From assembly GCA_026184775.1 (NCBI GenBank), contig JANCYW010000002.1, positions 434,001 through 498,000 on the forward strand: a stretch of DNA of 64,000 nucleotides, given 5' to 3'. This document shows, in pieces, positions 17,939-28,087 of the stretch (the first letter of the stretch is position 1; every line of letters begins with the position of its first letter). A program made the position numbers and the translations under genes. Origin of the DNA: Cyanidium caldarium (lineage: Eukaryota > Rhodophyta > Bangiophyceae > Cyanidiales > Cyanidiaceae). The notes beneath the pieces were generated by a model. The model had not been told where the DNA came from. It ran no database searches and worked only from the letters and a program-made list of their open reading frames with translations.

Positions 17939-20272
17939 ATGTATCAAGAAGCGGCCGCCGAGAATCACCTGGGTTTTGTGGCTGGTCCCGTGGTGCTCAA
18001 GGCCGGCGTGGCGTTGAGCAACAGCCTGTTCCCGGAGAACCGCCCAGGCGGGTGGCATGCCGCTCGCGGGGTGCGGGCGGCGGCGCGGTCGCGGACGCGG
18101 CGCATGCCCGCGGTGATGGCCACCGAGGGCGCCGCCCACGATCCGGGACGTCGCCACGGCGGCTACGATCGGTCGGCGCCACTGAACACGCCGCTGCTGG
18201 ATTCGGTGCGCTATCCAGAAGATCTGCGCGGCTTCTCTATGTCCGAACTGAAGCAGTTGGCCCACGAGCTGCGCTGGGATGTGCTGCGCTCGGTGAGCAA
18301 AACCGGCGGGCACCTGGGCGCCTCCCTGGGCGTCGTGGAACTGACGGTGGCGTTGCACTACGTGTTTAACACACCCGAGGATCATCTGATCTGGGATGTC
18401 AGCCACCAAGCGTACCCGCACAAGATCCTCACCGGTCGGCGCCACCGCATGAACACCTTGCGCAAGAGCGGCGGCATCAGTGGCTTTACGCGGCGCGCTG
18501 AAAGCGTTTACGACGTGTTCGGCGCCGGCCACTCGTCTACCTCGGTGTCGGCGGCGCTGGGCATGGCGGTGGGGCGCGATCTCGCTGGCAAGAAGCACCA
18601 CGCGGTGGCCATCATCGGCGATGGCGCCATCACTGGCGGCATGGCATACGAGGCGCTGAACAATGCCGGTCACTTGAACTCGCGCGTCATTGTCATCCTC
18701 AACGACAACGGACAGGTGAGCCTGCCCACCGGGACCAAGTCGGCAGCGGGCACCGCACCGGCCGGCGCCCTCAGCGGCTACATGTCGCGCCTGCTGACGA
18801 GCAAAGAGTTTCGGGATGCGCGAGCGCTGGCCAAGGAGTTTTCGCGCCTCTTCCCGGACGCGCTGCAGCGGGCCGCGGCGCAGATGGACGAGGTGGCGCG
18901 CGCGCTGGTAGCTCAAGGTGCGGGCGCCAATCGGGAGACGCTATTCGAACAGTTGGGATTGTACTACGTGGGGCCGATGGACGGCCACGACCTCGATATG
19001 CTGGTGCCGGTGCTGAAGAACATCCGCGATGCGCCGGGCAACAAGCCGATCCTGCTGCACGTGCGCACCGAGAAGGGTTACGGGTACCCGCCGGCGGAGG
19101 CCGCCTTTGACAAGTATCACGGCGTGTCGCGCTTCGACATCAACACCGGCAAACAGCACTCGGCGCCGGCCACGGCTCCGAGCTATACCAGCGTGTTCGC
19201 CAAGGCGCTGATCGCCGAGGCCGATGAGGACCGCAAGATTGTGGGCATCACCGCGGCCATGCCCGGCGGAACGGGTATGGGCGCGTTCGGCGACGCCCAC
19301 CCGACGCGCTGTTTCGATGTAGGCATCGCCGAACAGCACGCGGTGACGTTTGCGGCCGGTCTGTCCATCGAGGGCTACAAACCGTTCTGCTGTATCTACT
19401 CCACTTTTCTGCAACGCGGCTACGATCAAGTGGTTCACGACGTGGCGCTGCAGAAGCTGCCAGTGCGCTTCGTGCTGGACCGCGCCGGCCTCGTCGGCAA
19501 CGACGGACCGACGCATCACGGCAGCTTCGACCTCGCCTACCTCGGCTGTCTGCCGCATTTGGTAATCATGGCGCCTAGCGATGAAGTGGAGCTGGTGAAC
19601 ATGGTGGCCACGGCGCGCGCGTACGACGATGGCCCCATTGTGGTGAGATATCCGCGCGGGACCGCTGTCGGTCTGGAGGTGCTGCGCTCCAAGTTCGGTT
19701 ACGAGTTGGAGACGGTGCCGGTACGCGGCAAGCCGCTGCCGATCGGGCGCGGTCGCATCATCCGAGAGAAGCGCGCCCGGACGCCGACCGCCACCGCGCT
19801 GGGCACCGGCGGGAGTGCAGAGCCGTTTGCCCGCGGCGTGGCTGTGCTGTCGCTCGGTGCGCGCCTGCTGGACGCGGTACATGCTGCCGAACAGTTGGAG
19901 GCGGTCGGCGTGCCGTGCACGGTGGCCGATGCCCGCTTCATGAAACCGCTAGACACCGACCTGGTGCGTCGTCTGATGCGCGAGCACGACGCCCTGATCA
20001 CCATCGAGGAGGGCAGCATCGGCGGCTTTGGCGATCACGTGCTGCACTTTGCGGCGCTAGACGGCCTGCTGGACGATGGTCGGTGCCGCGTGCGCCCCAT
20101 GGTCATCCCGGATGTGTTCATCGAGGCCGGCACCCAATCCGAGCAATACGAGGAGGCCGGACTCACCGCCGCCCACATCACCCGCAGCGCGCTGCAGCTG
20201 GTGGGCAAGGGCGAGCTGCGCTTTCGCGCCACCGCCAGTATGAGTCCGGTGAGCGATACGCCCGCGCGGTAA
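17939..20272 (+). CDS. DXS: 1-deoxy-D-xylulose-5-phosphate synthase, plastid precursor
   Basis: Thiamine-diphosphate enzyme that joins pyruvate and glyceraldehyde 3-phosphate in the first step of the plastid MEP isoprenoid pathway. Seen in order: transit-like N-terminus (residues 1-80, containing GFVAGPVV), [33 protein letters not shown], the ThDP/Mg motif [26 protein letters not shown], the catalytic glutamate block [16 protein letters not shown], and [15 protein letters not shown]. The C-terminal transketolase domain extends to [15 protein letters not shown]. Met at 17939 gives 777 aa, long mainly because of the presequence and a tail after [18 protein letters not shown]. The frame is open to 17810. 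Function is certain, exact start is not. Confidence 0.96.
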   Translation: MYQEAAAENHLGFVAGPVVLKAGVALSNSLFPENRPGGWHAARGVRAAARSRTRRMPAVMATEGAAHDPGRRHGGYDRSAPLNTPLLDSVRYPEDLRGFSMSELKQLAHELRWDVLRSVSKTGGHLGASLGVVELTVALHYVFNTPEDHLIWDVSHQAYPHKILTGRRHRMNTLRKSGGISGFTRRAESVYDVFGAGHSSTSVSAALGMAVGRDLAGKKHHAVAIIGDGAITGGMAYEALNNAGHLNSRVIVILNDNGQVSLPTGTKSAAGTAPAGALSGYMSRLLTSKEFRDARALAKEFSRLFPDALQRAAAQMDEVARALVAQGAGANRETLFEQLGLYYVGPMDGHDLDMLVPVLKNIRDAPGNKPILLHVRTEKGYGYPPAEAAFDKYHGVSRFDINTGKQHSAPATAPSYTSVFAKALIAEADEDRKIVGITAAMPGGTGMGAFGDAHPTRCFDVGIAEQHAVTFAAGLSIEGYKPFCCIYSTFLQRGYDQVVHDVALQKLPVRFVLDRAGLVGNDGPTHHGSFDLAYLGCLPHLVIMAPSDEVELVNMVATARAYDDGPIVVRYPRGTAVGLEVLRSKFGYELETVPVRGKPLPIGRGRIIREKRARTPTATALGTGGSAEPFARGVAVLSLGARLLDAVHAAEQLEAVGVPCTVADARFMKPLDTDLVRRLMREHDALITIEEGSIGGFGDHVLHFAALDGLLDDGRCRVRPMVIPDVFIEAGTQSEQYEEAGLTAAHITRSALQLVGKGELRFRATASMSPVSDTPAR

Positions 20273-20763
20273 GTGCGGGTTCGTGAAGCGTGGGCCTCGG
20301 AGGGAGTGTTTCGGAAGAGGTGTGGTGTAAAAGCAAGAAACGCAGGACGCACGGAGAAGGACCCGAGAATAGTTGGTTGTTTGCCCAAGCGGGATATCTG
20401 CTGCACTGCCAATGTGAAACGTCAGAGTCACAGAACAGGCGCACGCAGCGGCCAGCGAGGTCCCTCCGGGCGGACGCCCGAGTCGCGTCCGTTCAGCGCG
20501 CGCGCGCCCGACCGGATCGATCGCCGGAATTTTCGTCACGCGCTCGCCCCCGGGCAGACGTGTGCCCAAAACGGGGCACCGAGAGCGCGAAACCGGGACG
20601 ACTCCGTGAGCATCAACCCGTGGGGGTGACTCGGAGATCTCCCTCTGGGCGACATCGTGATCTTCGTTGAGTTTTTGAAAGATCTCGCAGGGAAACGCGG
20701 GGAGGTTTGTGGGGTTGTTGGCGGGGACGGACCGCTTCGTCGGCCGCCTCGCAAGCTGCGAAC
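20273..20763. other. Intergenic region between DXS and the PE methyltransferase gene
   Basis: About 490 bp holding the DXS 3' end and the next promoter. The overlapping open frames are Arg/Ser-rich and are not considered genes. Confidence 0.4.
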
Positions 20764-23055
20764 ATGGCGGGGACTGGGGCCGTGGCGCCGACGCCGACAG
20801 AAACCGTCGAGTCGTTAGGGATGCGCAGGAGAGGCAGGCGTTCGGCAATCGGCAACACAGGCGGCAGGGAGACGCTACGATACCCGTCGCGACCGCCGTC
20901 CACCTCGTCGCTCTCGGACGATTGCCCGTCGACGCCGGACAACGGATGGCGCGGGGAGTCCGACTGTATCGATTTGCTGGATGAACAGCCGGGAGGGGAT
21001 GGAGTGCTGCAATCGGACCACAGAGGGCCTCAGGCGCGGACGCCGCGGTCGATAGACGCATCCAGCCGACATGGCCGGGCGGGGTACGGGCTGGACGGCG
21101 GCGCGCGTTTTGTGGTGCCGGCCACCCGCAACATGTCGGAGATGTTATTCGGCGTGCGCCACTGGGGAACATTAGAGTATCTGCTCGTTGCCATCATGGC
21201 GCTGCAGTGGTGGTTGACGGTGAGCGTGTTCCCACGTGCCGACCGCTGGTGCGGCCGCGACGGCAACAGCACCGAGGCCTTCTCCTGTTCATGGAGCAGT
21301 GCCGCCTCGGTGCTGCTGTTTCTGTTTTGGCGGGTGTCGTACAATGTGGGGCTGGGGTGTTTGTTGCGAGCGCAGTCGCAACGCGCGGTCATCAACGGCT
21401 GGGTGGCGCGGCAGTCGCAGCGCACCCGCGACCGCCTGTGGCGCTGGGCCAGCAGCGCCCTGACCACCCCAGTTTCGGTCAACGAAAAGGTTGCGGTAAC
21501 GGGGGAGGCGGATCGCCGGCGACTGCCGCTGGACTACGAGGCGTGGATGGCGTTTCGGTTGTTAGCCACGGTGGTGCTGGTCAACGACGGCTGGTCGTAC
21601 TTGTTGCTGTGTTATCGGGTGTTCCGGTGGCCTGCGCCCTCCTCCGCCTGGCACTGGTGCCGCCCGGACCTCTGGGCGGGATACGCGGCCGGGGCGGCGC
21701 TGTTGGCCTTTTCGTATTGGGCCAAGATGAGCGCGCACCGAGTGGTGGGCGATTACGCGTGGTACTGGGGCGACTTTTTCTTTTTGATGGAGGGCGAGCT
21801 CACCTTTGACGGGGTATTCGAGTTGTTCCCGCACCCGATGTACACCGTGGGCTACACCGGGTATTACGGGATGAGTCTGATCTGTCGGTCGTATACGTTG
21901 TTGGTGGTGTCGCTGATGGCGCACATGAGTCAGTTGCTGTTTCTGATGGTGGTGGAGGAGCCGCACATCCAGCGCACCTACGAACAGGGCGGTCTGAACG
22001 GATCGGCGGCGTCCGGCGGCCACAGTGGCAGTACTTCGCGGAACAGCAGCAGCGGTCGTCTGCCGCGCATTCCCGAACCGATCGAGAAGGAGCCGGTGGT
22101 GCTGGCCAACCTGGATCCGTTCCGCAACTCGGACTTGTCGCTGCTGATCCTGGCGTTGCTGACGATGGTCACGCCGGCCATATCGGGCTGGACTGTGGCG
22201 CGGCGCTACTACGCCGTCCAGGTGGTGGCGTGGATGGCGTTCCATTGGATCGGACTAGGCGGCGTGTTGTATCTGCAGAGCAGCCGGTGCTGGTGGACGC
22301 GCCACTTTGAGCAGCGCGGCCACTCGGCCGCGGAGGCGTTCCGCCAGTGGCAGCGCACTTGCAACATGAGTTTGGTGTTGAATCACCTGGTGTTTATCAT
22401 GATGGCGCTGTACGAAGCGCAGCCGATTCGGGTGCCGTCCATATGGGCGCTGATGTCGCAGCGCACGGCCGCAGTGGTGGGCGGTGCGGTGCTGGTCCTG
22501 GTGGGGGCGTCGTCGTCGGTGTCGGCGTATCGAGTGCTGGGCGACTACGGTTGGTTCTACGGCGATTTCTTCCTGGAGCCGAGCGGACAGACCGGTACTT
22601 TGCCGCCGTCGCCAACGACGGCGACGACGACCACCACCAATGCCAGCAGCAGCAGCAGCAGCACTCAATCAGACCTGGGCGCCGCATCGCCTCCGTCACC
22701 TGCCTCTTGTACGCGACCATCCTACACCGGCATCTACCGCTACCTCAACAATCCCGACTGTGTGCTAGGGTACCTGTGGCAGTACGGGCTGAGTTTGGCG
22801 GCGGCCAGTTGGCGCTGTTTCTGGTTTGCGCTCTGTTCGCAGGCGCTGCACATCCTGTTCCTGATCCTGGTGGAAGTGCCGCATATGAATCGCACCTACG
22901 GTTGTCACTGTCGACATGCCGCCGCCCTGGAACTGCTGATCCGCCGGCAAGTGCGGCGCATCCGCGAACAGCCGCTGGTGAAGGAGATGGCGTACAAAGT
23001 GGAGGCGCGCGTGGATGAGCTGCGCGACCGCTTGCGCATGGTCAACTTTGGATAG
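20764..23055 (+). CDS. Phosphatidylethanolamine N-methyltransferase (CHO2-type)
   Basis: Polytopic ER membrane enzyme converting phosphatidylethanolamine toward phosphatidylcholine with S-adenosylmethionine. It has the fungal CHO2 two-repeat architecture. Repeat one contains SAHRVVGDYAWYWGDFFFL, ELTFDGVFELFPHPMYTVGY, TGYYGMSLICRSY and VVEEPHIQRTY. Repeat two contains AYRVLGDYGWFYGDFFLE, TGIYRYLNNPDCVLGY, LWQYGLSL and LVEVPHMNRTYG. Multiple hydrophobic spans separate them. A Ser/Thr/Pro-rich spacer containing a CAG-encoded Ser run lies within the second catalytic repeat. The first 120 residues are hydrophilic. The start at 20764 (AACATGGCG) gives 763 aa. The presence of CHO2 suggests PC made by methylation. 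Confidence 0.93.
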   Translation: MAGTGAVAPTPTETVESLGMRRRGRRSAIGNTGGRETLRYPSRPPSTSSLSDDCPSTPDNGWRGESDCIDLLDEQPGGDGVLQSDHRGPQARTPRSIDASSRHGRAGYGLDGGARFVVPATRNMSEMLFGVRHWGTLEYLLVAIMALQWWLTVSVFPRADRWCGRDGNSTEAFSCSWSSAASVLLFLFWRVSYNVGLGCLLRAQSQRAVINGWVARQSQRTRDRLWRWASSALTTPVSVNEKVAVTGEADRRRLPLDYEAWMAFRLLATVVLVNDGWSYLLLCYRVFRWPAPSSAWHWCRPDLWAGYAAGAALLAFSYWAKMSAHRVVGDYAWYWGDFFFLMEGELTFDGVFELFPHPMYTVGYTGYYGMSLICRSYTLLVVSLMAHMSQLLFLMVVEEPHIQRTYEQGGLNGSAASGGHSGSTSRNSSSGRLPRIPEPIEKEPVVLANLDPFRNSDLSLLILALLTMVTPAISGWTVARRYYAVQVVAWMAFHWIGLGGVLYLQSSRCWWTRHFEQRGHSAAEAFRQWQRTCNMSLVLNHLVFIMMALYEAQPIRVPSIWALMSQRTAAVVGGAVLVLVGASSSVSAYRVLGDYGWFYGDFFLEPSGQTGTLPPSPTTATTTTTNASSSSSSTQSDLGAASPPSPASCTRPSYTGIYRYLNNPDCVLGYLWQYGLSLAAASWRCFWFALCSQALHILFLILVEVPHMNRTYGCHCRHAAALELLIRRQVRRIREQPLVKEMAYKVEARVDELRDRLRMVNFG

Positions 23056-23198
23056 CACGAGAGAGGCGACGAGGTGGTGCAGGATTGATAAAAGGTGCAA
23101 CAGGGGAGACACACGCACACACACCCGGGCCATCATCACTTTTACATCGTGCACCGACGCCGTGATGCACACACCTTCTCGACCCGCCTCTCCCGCTC

Positions 23199-24587
23199 TC
23201 AAGTGTCCGGCGTGGTGCGTTTCAAATGCGCCCGCATGATCTGCAGATGCTCCTCCTTGATCGCCTCCGGGGTCAGATGCGCCATCCACTCGTTGGCGAT
23301 GCGCGCGCGCAGCAGCAGCAGTTCGTCGACGAAATCGCGCGGCCAAAACTCGTGGCGCGCTTCCGAATGCAGTCCGACGCCGTCGCGCACCACGCGCCGG
23401 TCGTTGCCTTCGATGACGCATTCGCGGCCGATGCAGGTCACGCTGCCCAGACGCAGCAGCGCCTTGACCAGGTCGTCGCCGTTCTGCACCTGGGTGTCCC
23501 AGTCGGGCCACAGCTTCAGCCAGTCGTACTCGATGTGACGCCCCTCGAAGCGCAGACGCCCCAGAAAGCGCTCCACGGCGCGACGCGTCAGCAGCGCCTT
23601 CATCAGTTGGTAGTTTTGGTAGCGCAGCGGCGAAGCGTCGCTGGTGTTTTCGTCGTGGTCCAGGACACGCTGCGCCACGTGTTTGTGCCCGGCCTGCTCA
23701 TCGAGGCGCTCGCTGAGGATTTCATTATTCTCCGCCGGTATCAACGCCAAGTCAGTGCGCAGCTCGCGGGCCACGCTTTCGCGTGCCGCCATAATGCGCT
23801 GGGCGAATCGGCACGGCTCCAGCTGGAAGGTGAACTCGCGCCGGATGGACTTGAAGCGCGGGTGCGGTCCAGCAATGATGGTCATGGTCTCGTTCGGCGC
23901 CAGCATCATGTTGCTGAGGTAATCGACGGTGTTGCGCAGGTAGTTGTGCGCGCAGAAAGAGCCCGAGAAGCTGCGCGCCGGCCGGTAATACGTGTTGCCG
24001 TAGCTATCAAACTCCAGCAACCACTCGCGGCCGCTCTGGTCGTGAAACTCGGCCATGTAATACAGGATGGTGCGCAGCGCCCGATCAGTGGCAAAGTCGC
24101 GAATGCGCAGCGCCTCAGTGTCTCTGGCCGGCTGCGTGGCGCACACCGGGCGCACGCGGGCGGAAAAAGAGCGCGCGCCCGGCAGGTCGGCGGCAGCAGC
24201 GGAGGACGCAGCAGCAGCAGCAGCAGCGGCGGCCGCCACAGATGGCGGCACTTCCGGGTGACCCCTAGGAGAGGCCGCATTCGACGGTTGGCTATGGGCG
24301 GCGTTACCGACCTCACGGGGCGGCTGTCCCGGCGGCTCTGGCGAGACGCCACAGCGCAGGCGGTTTACGGTCGCGTGGACCGTCGTTCCAGCACCACCAC
24401 GACGACGGCGCCATGCCGAAGAGTCCGGCGGGCTGTTGCCGTTGAGGGCCATGCGGCCACAGGTGGCGAACGCGCTAGCAGCACTTTCAGCGCCAGGCGA
24501 ACCCTCGACGCGCGCCCGCCAGCGGTGCTCCTGCCGTTGACTCTTCTTCAGCGCGCTCTCGCCAGTCAAGAGCGCCTCTGCCGACAT
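23199..24587 (-). CDS. Conserved-looking protein of unknown function
   Basis: Not recognised. The C-terminal 300 residues have normal globular composition: an ILYYMAEFHDQSGREWLLEF segment, SFSGSFCAHNYLRNTVDYLS, MTIIAGPHPRFKSIRREFTF, FAQRIMAARESVARELRTDL, and YDWLKLWPDWDTQVQN. The N-terminal 160 residues are low-complexity, with a poly-Ala run encoded by CAG/GCC repeats, and could include a transit peptide. The start is uncertain. Met at 24587 is used, though the frame reaches 24635. The opposite strand has a long open frame across the same bases, but it is low-complexity His/Arg/Gln-rich and is rejected. The gene is divergent from the TLC-domain gene and convergent with the PE methyltransferase. 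Confidence 0.65.
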   Translation of the reverse strand: MSAEALLTGESALKKSQRQEHRWRARVEGSPGAESAASAFATCGRMALNGNSPPDSSAWRRRRGGAGTTVHATVNRLRCGVSPEPPGQPPREVGNAAHSQPSNAASPRGHPEVPPSVAAAAAAAAAASSAAAADLPGARSFSARVRPVCATQPARDTEALRIRDFATDRALRTILYYMAEFHDQSGREWLLEFDSYGNTYYRPARSFSGSFCAHNYLRNTVDYLSNMMLAPNETMTIIAGPHPRFKSIRREFTFQLEPCRFAQRIMAARESVARELRTDLALIPAENNEILSERLDEQAGHKHVAQRVLDHDENTSDASPLRYQNYQLMKALLTRRAVERFLGRLRFEGRHIEYDWLKLWPDWDTQVQNGDDLVKALLRLGSVTCIGRECVIEGNDRRVVRDGVGLHSEARHEFWPRDFVDELLLLRARIANEWMAHLTPEAIKEEHLQIMRAHLKRTTPDT

Positions 24588-24922
24588 GAACGCACTCCTC
24601 CGTAGTCCAGGGCGTGGTGCTGGCCGCCCATCCATTTTCCAACGAGCGTCGCTGGGTGAATGCGGTAGAATCGGTGCGTGTACGCAGTCCGTTGAGGGAG
24701 TCGCGTTTTCCGTTCGCGCGAAGCTCGAAGCCCCGGAACGTTCTTCGAAGCGCGGGTTTCGAAGGCGGGAAAATTTCGGAAGACACTAGAAGAACGTAGG
24801 AGGTTAGTGAAGTTTTTGCGGAAATAGAGCAGGCGGCCGGGGCAGGGCGGGCAGGGCGTCAGGATCGTCGGGGACAAGAGCTCAGCAGTCCTCGCTCTCG
24901 GCCTAGCCGAACTTGCTAAAAG
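24588..24922. promoter_or_regulatory. Divergent promoter with HSE-like and E2F-like motifs
   Basis: About 335 bp between head-to-head genes. GAACGTTC (24736-24743) runs directly into TTCGAA (24744-24749), and a second TTCGAA lies at 24758-24763, giving clustered GAA/TTC units reminiscent of a heat-shock element. GCGGGAAA beginning near 24766 fits the E2F consensus (TTTSSCGC in reverse). Neither has functional support here. Confidence 0.3.
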
Positions 24923-25846
24923 ATGGCGCTGCGCCATTTTGCGACTTCGCCGTGGGTACGCGTCGGGATATCGTTGCTCTGGCGCGGCTTCACTTTGATG
25001 GATGCACTTCACGGCCAACCACGTTCGCTCGCCTCTCTCTTAACATCTCGCATCGTCTGGCACTGGGCAACACTATACACAACGCTCTTCCTTGCCGCCC
25101 TCTTGTTGTACCAGCTGCTGCCGATTTCGCGCACGTACCGGCACGATCTCTCGTGGCCGGAGCGGGCAGAGTGGATCTCGCGGGTGGTATCCAACGTGAA
25201 CGCAGTGCTGATGACCGTCGTCTCCGCCGCCCTGGTATTTCAAGAGCAGGCGCTGTTCACCGCTGCGACTCGTCGAGCCGACGCTCTGGATCACCCGGAC
25301 ATCTACTTCAGTTCGCAAGCAGCCCTACTGGGATATTTCGTGTACGACTCGCTGCTGGTGCTGCTGCTATTTCGCAGCATCAGCTCGCCGCTGTCCACCC
25401 TGCTGCATCACGGCAGCTCGGCTGCCGCAGTGCTGTTCTGTTTTCAGCAGGGGCCCTCACGTCCTCTGGCGGTGTACTGGGCGGCGGCCATCACCGTCAC
25501 CGAGGCGTCCACCCCGCTGGTGAATGCGCGCTGGTTCCTCAGCTTTCGGCACCGGCACTCGCCGTTGTATACCGCGGTGGGTCTCTCGATGCTGCTGTCG
25601 TTTCTACTGATGCGCGTGTTGTACATCCCGTACGTGGTGCTGCGCATGGTGGAGCACCGTGAGCGCATTCTGCGCGGATACGATGTGCCCAGCGCGTTCG
25701 TGTTAGGCATGGCGGGCGGGGCGGCGTCGTTCGCGTTATTGGCGTTGAATTTATATTGGACAGGGTTGATGATACGCGGCGCCGTGAAGCTGTTGCGAGC
25801 GAGTGGCGATGCGGCACGCCGAAAGCAGGGAGACAAGGTGGAGTAA
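24923..25846 (+). CDS. TLC-domain membrane protein (TLCD4/TMEM56-like)
   Basis: Integral membrane protein of the TRAM/LAG1/CLN8 family, 307 aa, with about six to seven hydrophobic spans. Family features are WISRVVSNVNAVLMTVVSA (first conserved helix), a YFVYDSLLVLLLF span, LLHHGSSAAAVLFC with the conserved His pair, and the diagnostic VTEASTPLVNARWFLS, which matches the E-x-S-T-P-x-x-N-x-R-W-x-L pattern of TLCD4/TMEM56 rather than ceramide synthases. TLCD proteins act on membrane lipid composition. The substrate here is unknown. It ends in a basic tail, KLLRASGDAARRKQGDK. Confidence 0.85.
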   Translation: MALRHFATSPWVRVGISLLWRGFTLMDALHGQPRSLASLLTSRIVWHWATLYTTLFLAALLLYQLLPISRTYRHDLSWPERAEWISRVVSNVNAVLMTVVSAALVFQEQALFTAATRRADALDHPDIYFSSQAALLGYFVYDSLLVLLLFRSISSPLSTLLHHGSSAAAVLFCFQQGPSRPLAVYWAAAITVTEASTPLVNARWFLSFRHRHSPLYTAVGLSMLLSFLLMRVLYIPYVVLRMVEHRERILRGYDVPSAFVLGMAGGAASFALLALNLYWTGLMIRGAVKLLRASGDAARRKQGDKVE

Positions 25847-25968
25847 CTGCCGCGGGTGGCTACGAAGTGGCGAGGAATATCCCATCGGGTGAGGGAAGGC
25901 GGGCTTACAGCGTCGCCCGTGGCACTCGCCATCGACCATCTCCTCATCGAGCACATCACAACGTTTCT

Positions 25969-26733
25969 CTAGGCGTCCTCGGAACTGCGGCTTTTCTGGG
26001 CGGCCGCCGCGTGATCCGTTACGCCACCGCTCGGCGCGGCGGTGGCAACCGCACCAGTTGTCGCAGCAATCGCCCCCGGTGACAGCGCGGGCGGCGGACG
26101 CATGTCCACCTTGCGAAACTGACACAACACCGGATACAGCTTCTGAAACGCCTCGTTCAGGTCGGCGCGCGACTTGGCACCGGTGATGACCACCTTGCCG
26201 CTCACAAATATCAACAGCGCCAGTTTCGGCTCCAGCATCCGGTACACCAGCCCGGGAAACAGCTCCGGCTCGTAGTGCGCGTAATTGCTGTGCGCGTGCG
26301 CCAGTGCCTCCAGCCGCACGGGAAACCGCACGTCGGCGCTCGCCACTAAATTATGCAAGCCAAAGTCGGCAAACTTGACGTCCTCGTACCCGAGCTTGCG
26401 CACGATCTTGGCATACTTTCGGGCCGCCAGTCGCGCGTCCTCCTCGGAGCGCCCGCCGGTGATCACCACCTTGCCGGTGCTGAAGATCAGCGCGGTGGTC
26501 TTCGGGTCGCGTATTCGCATGATGACCGCCGCGAAGCGCTTGGGATTGTACTCGGCGTTGCGTGCACGCATGGCAATGTGTCGCAAGTCTAGCGGACACA
26601 TGAGGTTCACGGTAGCCACCACGTTTTGCAGCTTCACCTCGACGTCGGCGGTGGGGACGCGCCGCGGCGTCTCGGCGGATGCTTTGGTCGGCGAGGTCGG
26701 CGCCGTCGCCGGTTGACCGTCAGCGGGGCGCAT
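25969..26733 (-). CDS. TBP: TATA-box-binding protein with a C-terminal extension
   Basis: General transcription factor that binds and bends the TATA box for all three nuclear RNA polymerases. The two direct repeats are complete (about residues 33-208): [52 protein letters not shown], and then [52 protein letters not shown]. The four DNA-intercalating phenylalanines are all present (KRF, ALIF, ELF, LIF). Most TBPs end at the FRK that follows. Here FRKVDMR continues for 46 residues of Ala/Pro/Ser-rich sequence. The N-terminal arm is short, about 32 residues. It converges on the TLC-domain gene. Confidence 0.97.
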   Translation of the reverse strand: MRPADGQPATAPTSPTKASAETPRRVPTADVEVKLQNVVATVNLMCPLDLRHIAMRARNAEYNPKRFAAVIMRIRDPKTTALIFSTGKVVITGGRSEEDARLAARKYAKIVRKLGYEDVKFADFGLHNLVASADVRFPVRLEALAHAHSNYAHYEPELFPGLVYRMLEPKLALLIFVSGKVVITGAKSRADLNEAFQKLYPVLCQFRKVDMRPPPALSPGAIAATTGAVATAAPSGGVTDHAAAAQKSRSSEDA

Positions 26734-27568
26734 GACAGGTGACCGCGGACGACTTCTCAGCTACGTCTAGCCACCTGGGTGTGTTCCCTGCTCTACGGTA
26801 GTGACGACCGCCCGACGCCACCCGCCGGAGCGACAGCGCGAGCCGGCGTGCCCGCCGTGCCCGGCCGCTCTGCCCTACGCCCGGCCGCGCCCGGCTCCAC
26901 TCGCTCAGCGCAACGCCCACCTGCAACCGGCAGTACTGGCGATGGCACCTACAGCAGCAGCCGCAAGCGTCGGCAGGCGTGTTCGGTGTCCGGGCGTAGC
27001 GGCCGCCGAAGAACCCGACGTAGAGCCGGGCACAACGCCAACGGCGCGCCGGAAGCGATTCACAGCTGACGACGGGGAGCAACGGTGGTAGCGGAAAGTG
27101 CGTGGGTGATGAAGAGGGAGGGGGAATAATATTTATGAGGAAAGGGCGTGACAGATCAACTAACGGGAAGTAGCTGTGGTCGCAGAGTTCCAAGTTGAAG
27201 TTGAGTTTGGGGTGGGCGTCTCGAACGAGGATGCGGGGGTGGAGAGGGCACTGGTGAGGGAGGTCTCCATTCATTGCTCGTCGTTCAACGGCGTGCCGGG
27301 ACAAGCACAGGGACGTGGAGGCGCAGGGCGAGTTGGGAGGAGGTCACCCAGTGGGACCACCGACGGGCGTGCGACCCTGTGACGAGTCTACGAGCAACGG
27401 TCCGTGGAGGGTTTAGAACTATTACGGCCATCACTACTCGCTCTTATCGACTGGTGTCCAGAGCAGTCCGCCGCTGCGGCCGAGAAGTCAAATGTGAGCG
27501 CGCCGCTGGCACGAGCGCCGGCGGATATTCTTGACCGCCCTTCCGAACACCCCCGAGCACCTGTCTCT
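26734..27568. other. Intergenic region upstream of TBP
   Basis: About 835 bp. It holds the TBP promoter and the zinc-finger gene's 3' end. An AT-rich patch lies near 27126-27140 (GGAATAATATTTATGAGG). Minus-strand frame 26720-27304 and several plus-strand frames look like chance open frames of low complexity. No RNA gene recognised. Confidence 0.4.
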
Positions 27569-28087
27569 CTAGCGGCTGGCTAGCGCTTTGTACATTTGCG
27601 GCTTGCAAGAGGGGCAGGGGCAGGTCTTCTTGCCACGGCAAAAGCCGCACTGCCCCGAGCTGGTGATGCCCAGACATTCCAGCGTAAAGTAGCCGGCGCC
27701 CTCGCAACACGGACAGGGGATCTCGCCGGTACCGCGGCACTGCTCACAGCCGTCCCTGCCCCCGTCCACCCGCATCATGTCCGACAAGTCGGGCAAAGCA
27801 TCGGGCAACTCGACGCTCTCCAGCGCGTTCAGGTACTCCGAAGTGAAACTCAGCCCGTTGGTCAATTTGGTGCGCGGCGTCTTTCCCGAGCGCCGCTGCG
27901 GTGGCTCGGACGTCCCGCCCTGACCGTCGGCTGTGGCTCGTAACGTCCACCGGCGCCGCGGTGTCGAGGCTGCCGCCGTGGGCGACGTCGACCCGGCGCA
28001 TCGTGGACCCTCCACGGACGCGTGTACCGCCAGTCCCGAGGCCGCGGCACTTATTAAGGTCGGGGAAATCCCTACAGACACAAACAT
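27569..28087 (-). CDS. DnaJ-type zinc-finger protein (BSD2/LQY1-like), probably plastid
   Basis: Small Cys-rich protein without a J-domain, 172 aa. The C-terminal 60 residues carry four CxxC knuckles in DnaJ style: CEQCRGTGEIPCPCC, then EGAGYFTLEC, CGFCRGKKTCPCPSC. Such proteins in plants (BSD2, LQY1, PSA2) act in plastid protein assembly or thiol exchange. Which one this corresponds to is unclear, and the second pair of knuckles is degenerate compared with BSD2. The N-terminus (FVSVGISPTLISAAASGLAV, then an Arg-rich stretch ending RRRWTLRATA) looks like a plastid transit peptide with a processing site near residue 50. Confidence 0.75.
   Translation of the reverse strand: MFVSVGISPTLISAAASGLAVHASVEGPRCAGSTSPTAAASTPRRRWTLRATADGQGGTSEPPQRRSGKTPRTKLTNGLSFTSEYLNALESVELPDALPDLSDMMRVDGGRDGCEQCRGTGEIPCPCCEGAGYFTLECLGITSSGQCGFCRGKKTCPCPSCKPQMYKALASR

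Noticed and set aside
23226-24605. 459-aa plus-strand frame over the unknown minus-strand gene
   Set aside because: The plus translation is Gln/His/Arg/Val-rich with no domain-like order. The minus frame has balanced composition and aromatic-rich conserved-looking blocks.
26720-27304. 194-aa minus-strand frame upstream of TBP
   Set aside because: Overlaps the TBP start in another frame. Its translation has Pro- and Arg-rich patches and no motif.
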